From assembly GCF_018919385.1 (NCBI RefSeq), contig NZ_JAHLMF010000018.1:28829-92828 (forward strand): a stretch of DNA of 64,000 bases. The letters are read 5' to 3'. This document shows, piece after piece, positions 60,188 through 64,000 of the stretch (its first letter is position 1; each line of letters opens with the position of its first letter). The stretch comes from Geomonas diazotrophica (GTDB lineage: Bacteria > Desulfobacterota > Desulfuromonadia > Geobacterales > Geobacteraceae). The position numbers were made by a program, and so were the translations under genes. The notes under the pieces were generated by a model, which was not told the origin of the DNA, did no database searches, and saw only the letters and a program-made list of their open reading frames with translations.

Positions 60188-61681
60188 TCAACGTCCGGCG
60201 GGATCTCTCCATTCAACTGCGCCAAAGTACCTGTCACTTACAAAGGTATAGACGAGACTTATCGTACCTTCCGACCGATGTTTGCTGGCTATGTTAGCAT
60301 AGTTCGTATCGCGTATCGACTCAGAATATCGCAGGCCTATAGCGTGCCTGCCGTAAACTCTAACAGTCAAACCGCCATGCCCTCTGAATACACTCTCCGA
60401 GCCGTCATGATCAGGCCCCCAGCTGCTTACATAGTACCAGCGTCCGGTCAGGTCCACCATTGTCCGGTCTCCGAAGAGCAATTTCATCGCCAACAGCACC
60501 TGCGGCGTCGCACCGTAATGATAGCCCCGCTCCTCGGCAACCTCCGATTCGAGACCCGTTGCGCCGAAACCTACCCCACCGAGCAGCGAGCCCTGGGCGG
60601 CCACGCCGGGCGCAAGCCAGTACTGCCCGGTGGTTCCCAGGGAAAGGGCCGTGCTCGAGACCCTGAACAGGTAGGGTGAGATGTAGTCGTAGCTGCCGTA
60701 GAGTCCCCATATGCCGCGATAGTCTCTCCCCACTTGGTACGAGGTCCCCTTCAACAGCCCCCGTACCGTGAGGGTGTCCACCAGGTTGTGTTTCCTGGCC
60801 CTGGTCGAAATCTCGAAGTTGAAGTAGTCAAGGGGGCGGTGGTAGCTGTAGTCCGGTTTCCCGGGGAGCCCGTACTCCATCGAAAATTCGGCGATGCCTA
60901 TGCCCTCCTTGCTCGGCTCCTTGACCGGTGCGCTGAGGTTCTTGGAATGAACGTCGAGGCTGAAGCCGCCCCTGCACATCCATAGTGTGGCCGGGCTGTG
61001 GTTCGGAAACACCGTATCGAACCGCTTTCCGAAGAGCGCCCGGTTCACCGCCGTCGGCGGGGAAATCGCGGCCGCGGCGATTTCGTACCCGACAGGCGGC
61101 TTCTTCCCACCCTCTTCCAGCACCAGGTCGGCCATCCGGAACAGTGCCTCTCCCAGCAGGGTTCCGGCGTTGCCTGTGGTGATCAGGTCGTTGGTCGAGG
61201 GACGCGAATTCTCGCCGGCCATTTCCCACAGGAAACTCCCGGCATTGCTGTACACCAGGGATTGCCAGAAATTCAGCCCCGAGGACCGGGCCAGGCCGTA
61301 CATGGTGGCCCCTTCGTACGGATGCCCGAACTGGTTGACCTTGAAGGTGTCCTGGTCGAAGGACCAGTCCTGCTGGGTAAGCTGGCGCCAAAAGGTGGAG
61401 GGGTTGGTCGCATAGGTCCTCTTCCCATCCTCGGTCATCTTGTCGTGCAGCACGACCCTGTCGAAGCCGTTTAAGAGGATGATAAAGGCGGGAATCTCGG
61501 CCGCGGGGACGAGGTAGCTTTTCCCCGCGCCCGTCTCCCAGGAGAGGACCTGGGCCGATTCGCTCCCCGCGGTAAGCTGGGGAACAGTGTCAGCCCGGGA
61601 ACGTTTGGGCACGCCCAGAACAAGGCACAAGACGCCCACCGCAAGCAGGAAGGAGGCAACGGACCTCGGTAAGCTTCTCAT
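60188..61681 (-). CDS. DUF3943 domain protein, probable outer-membrane protein
   Basis: The 497-residue precursor has a signal peptide (to about residue 30, SRA-D). A DUF3943 segment with VNQFGHPYEGATMYGLARSS and SLVYSNAGSFLWEMAGE follows, and then many amphipathic strands to the C-terminus, suggesting a barrel. The function is unknown. ATG 61681 is chosen because GGGAGG precedes it; GTG at 61693 adds four residues. It is probably co-transcribed with the M48 protease downstream. Confidence 0.8.
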   Translation of the reverse strand: MRSLPRSVASFLLAVGVLCLVLGVPKRSRADTVPQLTAGSESAQVLSWETGAGKSYLVPAAEIPAFIILLNGFDRVVLHDKMTEDGKRTYATNPSTFWRQLTQQDWSFDQDTFKVNQFGHPYEGATMYGLARSSGLNFWQSLVYSNAGSFLWEMAGENSRPSTNDLITTGNAGTLLGEALFRMADLVLEEGGKKPPVGYEIAAAAISPPTAVNRALFGKRFDTVFPNHSPATLWMCRGGFSLDVHSKNLSAPVKEPSKEGIGIAEFSMEYGLPGKPDYSYHRPLDYFNFEISTRARKHNLVDTLTVRGLLKGTSYQVGRDYRGIWGLYGSYDYISPYLFRVSSTALSLGTTGQYWLAPGVAAQGSLLGGVGFGATGLESEVAEERGYHYGATPQVLLAMKLLFGDRTMVDLTGRWYYVSSWGPDHDGSESVFRGHGGLTVRVYGRHAIGLRYSESIRDTNYANIASKHRSEGTISLVYTFVSDRYFGAVEWRDPAGR

Positions 61682-61844
61682 ACCGCCTCCCACTTGGAAA
61701 CCATCCGCTTGTCGCCCAACCTGGGGGATGTCTGGCCGACCGGTGTAGGCAGAATGTCGGTCAAATCAACAGGCTATAATTTACCCCCCCCCCTTTCTTT
61801 GTCAAGGTCTCGCCTCCCTCTCTCCCACCCCATCCCCGGAATGC

Positions 61845-61875
61845 AAAAAACCCCGCCGGTGGCGCCGACGGGGCT
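61845..61875 (-). terminator. Terminator after the chemotaxis receptor gene
   Basis: CCCCG-CGG and CCG-CGGGG form an interrupted GC stem. On the minus strand it is followed by TTTTTT (61845-61850 in the plus sense), 24 bases beyond the stop. Confidence 0.8.
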
Positions 61876-61898
61876 TGAGAGTAAGGTGAAGGAGCAGG

Positions 61899-63590
61899 TT
61901 ACATCTTGCGGAAGGTTTCCATCTCCCGGTGCATCGATCCTATCAGTTCGTTGATGGTCTCGATTTCCCCGAGCATCTTCTTGGCATCCTCTGCGGTCCC
62001 TTGGATCAGGCGATCGACCTCGGCCACGTCGCTGCGCAGCACGTCACCGATGGCAATCTGCTCCATGCAGGTATCCTTCAACCGCTTCACCTTGTCGTTG
62101 TCTTCCTGCACGCTCTGCATGTACAGGCGGTTGCCGCGGACCTGCTCCTCGGTGGAGTTCGTTATTTTCGCAGAAAGGGCGCGCATGCGCTCCAGGCTGC
62201 GGACGATGAGTTGAGCACCGGTCTCCTCTTCCTGGATGGCGCGGCTGAACTGTTTGACGCGGGCCAGATTTTTCTCCGCCTCCTCGGTTATCAGCTGGCT
62301 CCCCGATGCCTGCTCGTCCGTGGCGGCGGCGATCTGCTGCACCATGCGTGATGCCTCGGCGGCGCTGTCCTCGATCCTGTGCAGGGCTTCATCGGCCTTC
62401 TCGGAAACCGCTACACCTTCGGCAACCTTGTCTTTGCCAAGGCGGGCGGCCGTCTCCGCAGCGGCGGTCTCCTTCTGGATGTTGGCAACCAGCTCCTCGA
62501 TCTCGTTGGTGGAAGCCGAGGTTCTCTTGGCGAGGGCGCGAACCTCTTCGGCAACCACGGCAAAGGCCTTGCCCCGCTCTCCCGCCTGGGCAGCGATGAT
62601 GGACGCGTTGAGGGAGAGAAGGTTGGTCTGCGCGACCACCTCCTTGATGACATCAAGAAACTCGCCGACGCGCAGGGAATGCTGCGACAACCTGTTGATG
62701 GCATCAACCGAGCGGTCGCTGTGCTCTTCGATAGCGGTCATGGCCGCAATGGTAGCCGACATGGCCTCCATCCCCTCGGCGGCCTGGACGCGGACCTTGT
62801 CCGAGCAGTCGGAGGTGCGGCGTGCGTTATCGCGGATGTCGACGGTGGAGCTGCCTATGGCGAGGATGGAGTTGTAGGTCTGTTCAGTAGAATTGGTGAG
62901 GGCCTCGATATTCGAGGCGGTCCCCTTGATGCTGACGGCCATTTCCTCGATGGAAGCGGAGGTTTCCATGACTGATGCCGAATATTCCTGGATGCTGAGA
63001 GCGATGGCGTCGGTGGCGGCGCTCATTTCAGTGGAGATGGAGGCGCGCTCATCGGTGCGCACCGCTATGTCCTCGATCTCTTTCAAGAGGTCCCTGAAGA
63101 AGGCATTCATGTCATCCACAGCGCCGATCGTTTCCTGTTCCCTGGCAGCCTGTTTCTCGTTGTTGTGAACGGTCTTGCTGAAGTCGGCGGTCAGACGGCC
63201 GTGCCGGCTGGAGATGTCTGCGGCAAGCTTCGATACGTTTTCCACCATCACCAGGACCCGGTTCATCAGGGCCTCGTTGCACTCCATCACTTGCTGCAGC
63301 TCATCGCCCTTTCCAGACACCGACCGGATGGATGTTTCACCGGTTATTTTTCCGAGCATCTTCAGTTGCTGCTCAACGTAAAGCCTGAGGGCTTCCTTGA
63401 TGATGTGGTAGCAGAAAGTGCCGACGATGAAGCCTGCCGCCAGACAGCCGATGGCGTACAGTGGGGCAAAGGCCTTGGCTCCAAAAAATAGCCATGAATA
63501 AAAAGGAAAGACAAGCCCCATAAGCAGGCCGAAGCAGACCATGAATATGTACGTGCTGCGGAGTGAAGAAAGGTATTTCTTGAAAAACAT
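61899..63590 (-). CDS. Methyl-accepting chemotaxis protein
   Basis: The 563-residue receptor has two membrane helices close together near the N-terminus (about residues 14-38 and 44-65), so it has almost no periplasmic domain and must sense a membrane or cytoplasmic signal. The rest is a long coiled coil with the signalling tip [20 protein letters not shown] and [20 protein letters not shown] 63590 follows GGGG; ten more in-frame codons lie upstream. It is a single-gene unit. Confidence 0.92.
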   Translation of the reverse strand: MFFKKYLSSLRSTYIFMVCFGLLMGLVFPFYSWLFFGAKAFAPLYAIGCLAAGFIVGTFCYHIIKEALRLYVEQQLKMLGKITGETSIRSVSGKGDELQQVMECNEALMNRVLVMVENVSKLAADISSRHGRLTADFSKTVHNNEKQAAREQETIGAVDDMNAFFRDLLKEIEDIAVRTDERASISTEMSAATDAIALSIQEYSASVMETSASIEEMAVSIKGTASNIEALTNSTEQTYNSILAIGSSTVDIRDNARRTSDCSDKVRVQAAEGMEAMSATIAAMTAIEEHSDRSVDAINRLSQHSLRVGEFLDVIKEVVAQTNLLSLNASIIAAQAGERGKAFAVVAEEVRALAKRTSASTNEIEELVANIQKETAAAETAARLGKDKVAEGVAVSEKADEALHRIEDSAAEASRMVQQIAAATDEQASGSQLITEEAEKNLARVKQFSRAIQEEETGAQLIVRSLERMRALSAKITNSTEEQVRGNRLYMQSVQEDNDKVKRLKDTCMEQIAIGDVLRSDVAEVDRLIQGTAEDAKKMLGEIETINELIGSMHREMETFRKM

Positions 63591-63620
63591 AGGGACCCCG
63601 ATCGCATATAAATATTCCAA

Positions 63621-63649
63621 TTACTACATTAAAATAGACATACTGTCAA
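63621..63649 (-). promoter_or_regulatory. Candidate promoter of the chemotaxis receptor gene
   Basis: On the minus strand TTGACA (63644-63649) and TAGTAA (63621-63626) are 17 bases apart. The -35 is perfect, the -10 weak. The remaining gap up to 63840 shows only a common GAGGG-rich intergenic repeat near 63765-63790 and no gene. Confidence 0.4.
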
Positions 63650-63845
63650 TCCAATAGGTATATCACCCCAAACGGAGCCGATCTATGACTGTTGCGCAGC
63701 GACGCCGATATCTGCGGACGCGTGCAGCGTGGCGTCAAAAGGGGGAAAGGAATTCCAAACTGCGACCAGGGGGAGAGGGTGTTCGGGTGAGGGACGGTGC
63801 CGGGGGGTGAGCTTGCGAGAGTAGAAGCCAGCCTCAGGACGCGAA

Positions 63846-63875
63846 AAAGCCCCGTCTGTTTCCAGACGGGGCTTT
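63846..63875 (-). terminator. rRNA operon terminator
   Basis: AAAGCCCCGTCTG and CAGACGGGGCTTT form a 13-bp perfect stem with a 4-base loop, followed by T on the minus strand, 13 bases after the 5S gene. Confidence 0.92.
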
Positions 63876-63887
63876 CTCTATTAAATT

Positions 63888-64000
<113 letters not shown>

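Overview
The window looks like a chromosomal segment of a GC-rich Geobacter-type Desulfuromonadales bacterium (Geobacter, Geomonas or Citrifermentans). The evidence is an abundance of multiheme c-type cytochromes, an anaerobe-style hopanoid gene set, and a GEMM-I riboswitch very like those known from Geobacter. No species is assigned.

Layout. 1-1.8 kb: the 3' end of a multiheme cytochrome gene, queH and a small DUF2905 membrane protein. 1.9-12.8 kb: a hopanoid locus. hpnI, an mnmM-like methyltransferase and the hopanoid exporter gene hpnN lie on the minus strand, divergent from shc, hpnA, dxs and hpnH on the plus strand. Isoprenoid supply, cyclisation, side-chain addition, glycosylation and export are thus side by side. 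12.9-15.7 kb: a pentaheme cytochrome divergent from a MocR-type regulator. 15.8-20.4 kb: an AT-rich insert carrying an MFS/spermidine-synthase fusion gene, bounded by two unrelated, decayed IS3-family transposase fragments. 20.6-25.7 kb: a toxin-antitoxin pair, a 21-bp minisatellite of about 21 units, and an ArsR-controlled permease/thioredoxin/CcdA operon flanked by an intact and a decayed copy of the same small gene. 25.9-32 kb: an orphan PAS-histidine kinase, an FMN reductase, a C40 peptidase behind a sigma-54 promoter, and a cyclic-dinucleotide riboswitch in front of a coiled-coil protein whose end domains resemble each other.

32.4-50 kb is the most distinctive part. It holds two paralogous outer-membrane electron conduits, each with an OmcA/MtrC-like decaheme lipoprotein, a beta-barrel, a pentaheme lipoprotein and a lipoprotein with unusual heme motifs (CX3CH, CX4CH, CX11CH). 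They lie in opposite orientations around a glpK-glpD unit that is led by an unknown outer-membrane protein gene. The second conduit also has a fibronectin type III lipoprotein. 50.9-63.6 kb is mostly housekeeping: an MFS transporter, proC, an acylphosphatase, a thioredoxin-fold protein, two radical-SAM proteins, pepD, an M48 protease, a DUF3943 protein and a chemotaxis receptor, with a hexanucleotide microsatellite at 53.9 kb. The window ends in the 5S gene of an rRNA operon on the minus strand.

All calls come from reading the sequence. No database search, folding program or alignment program was run, so family names rest on motif recognition.
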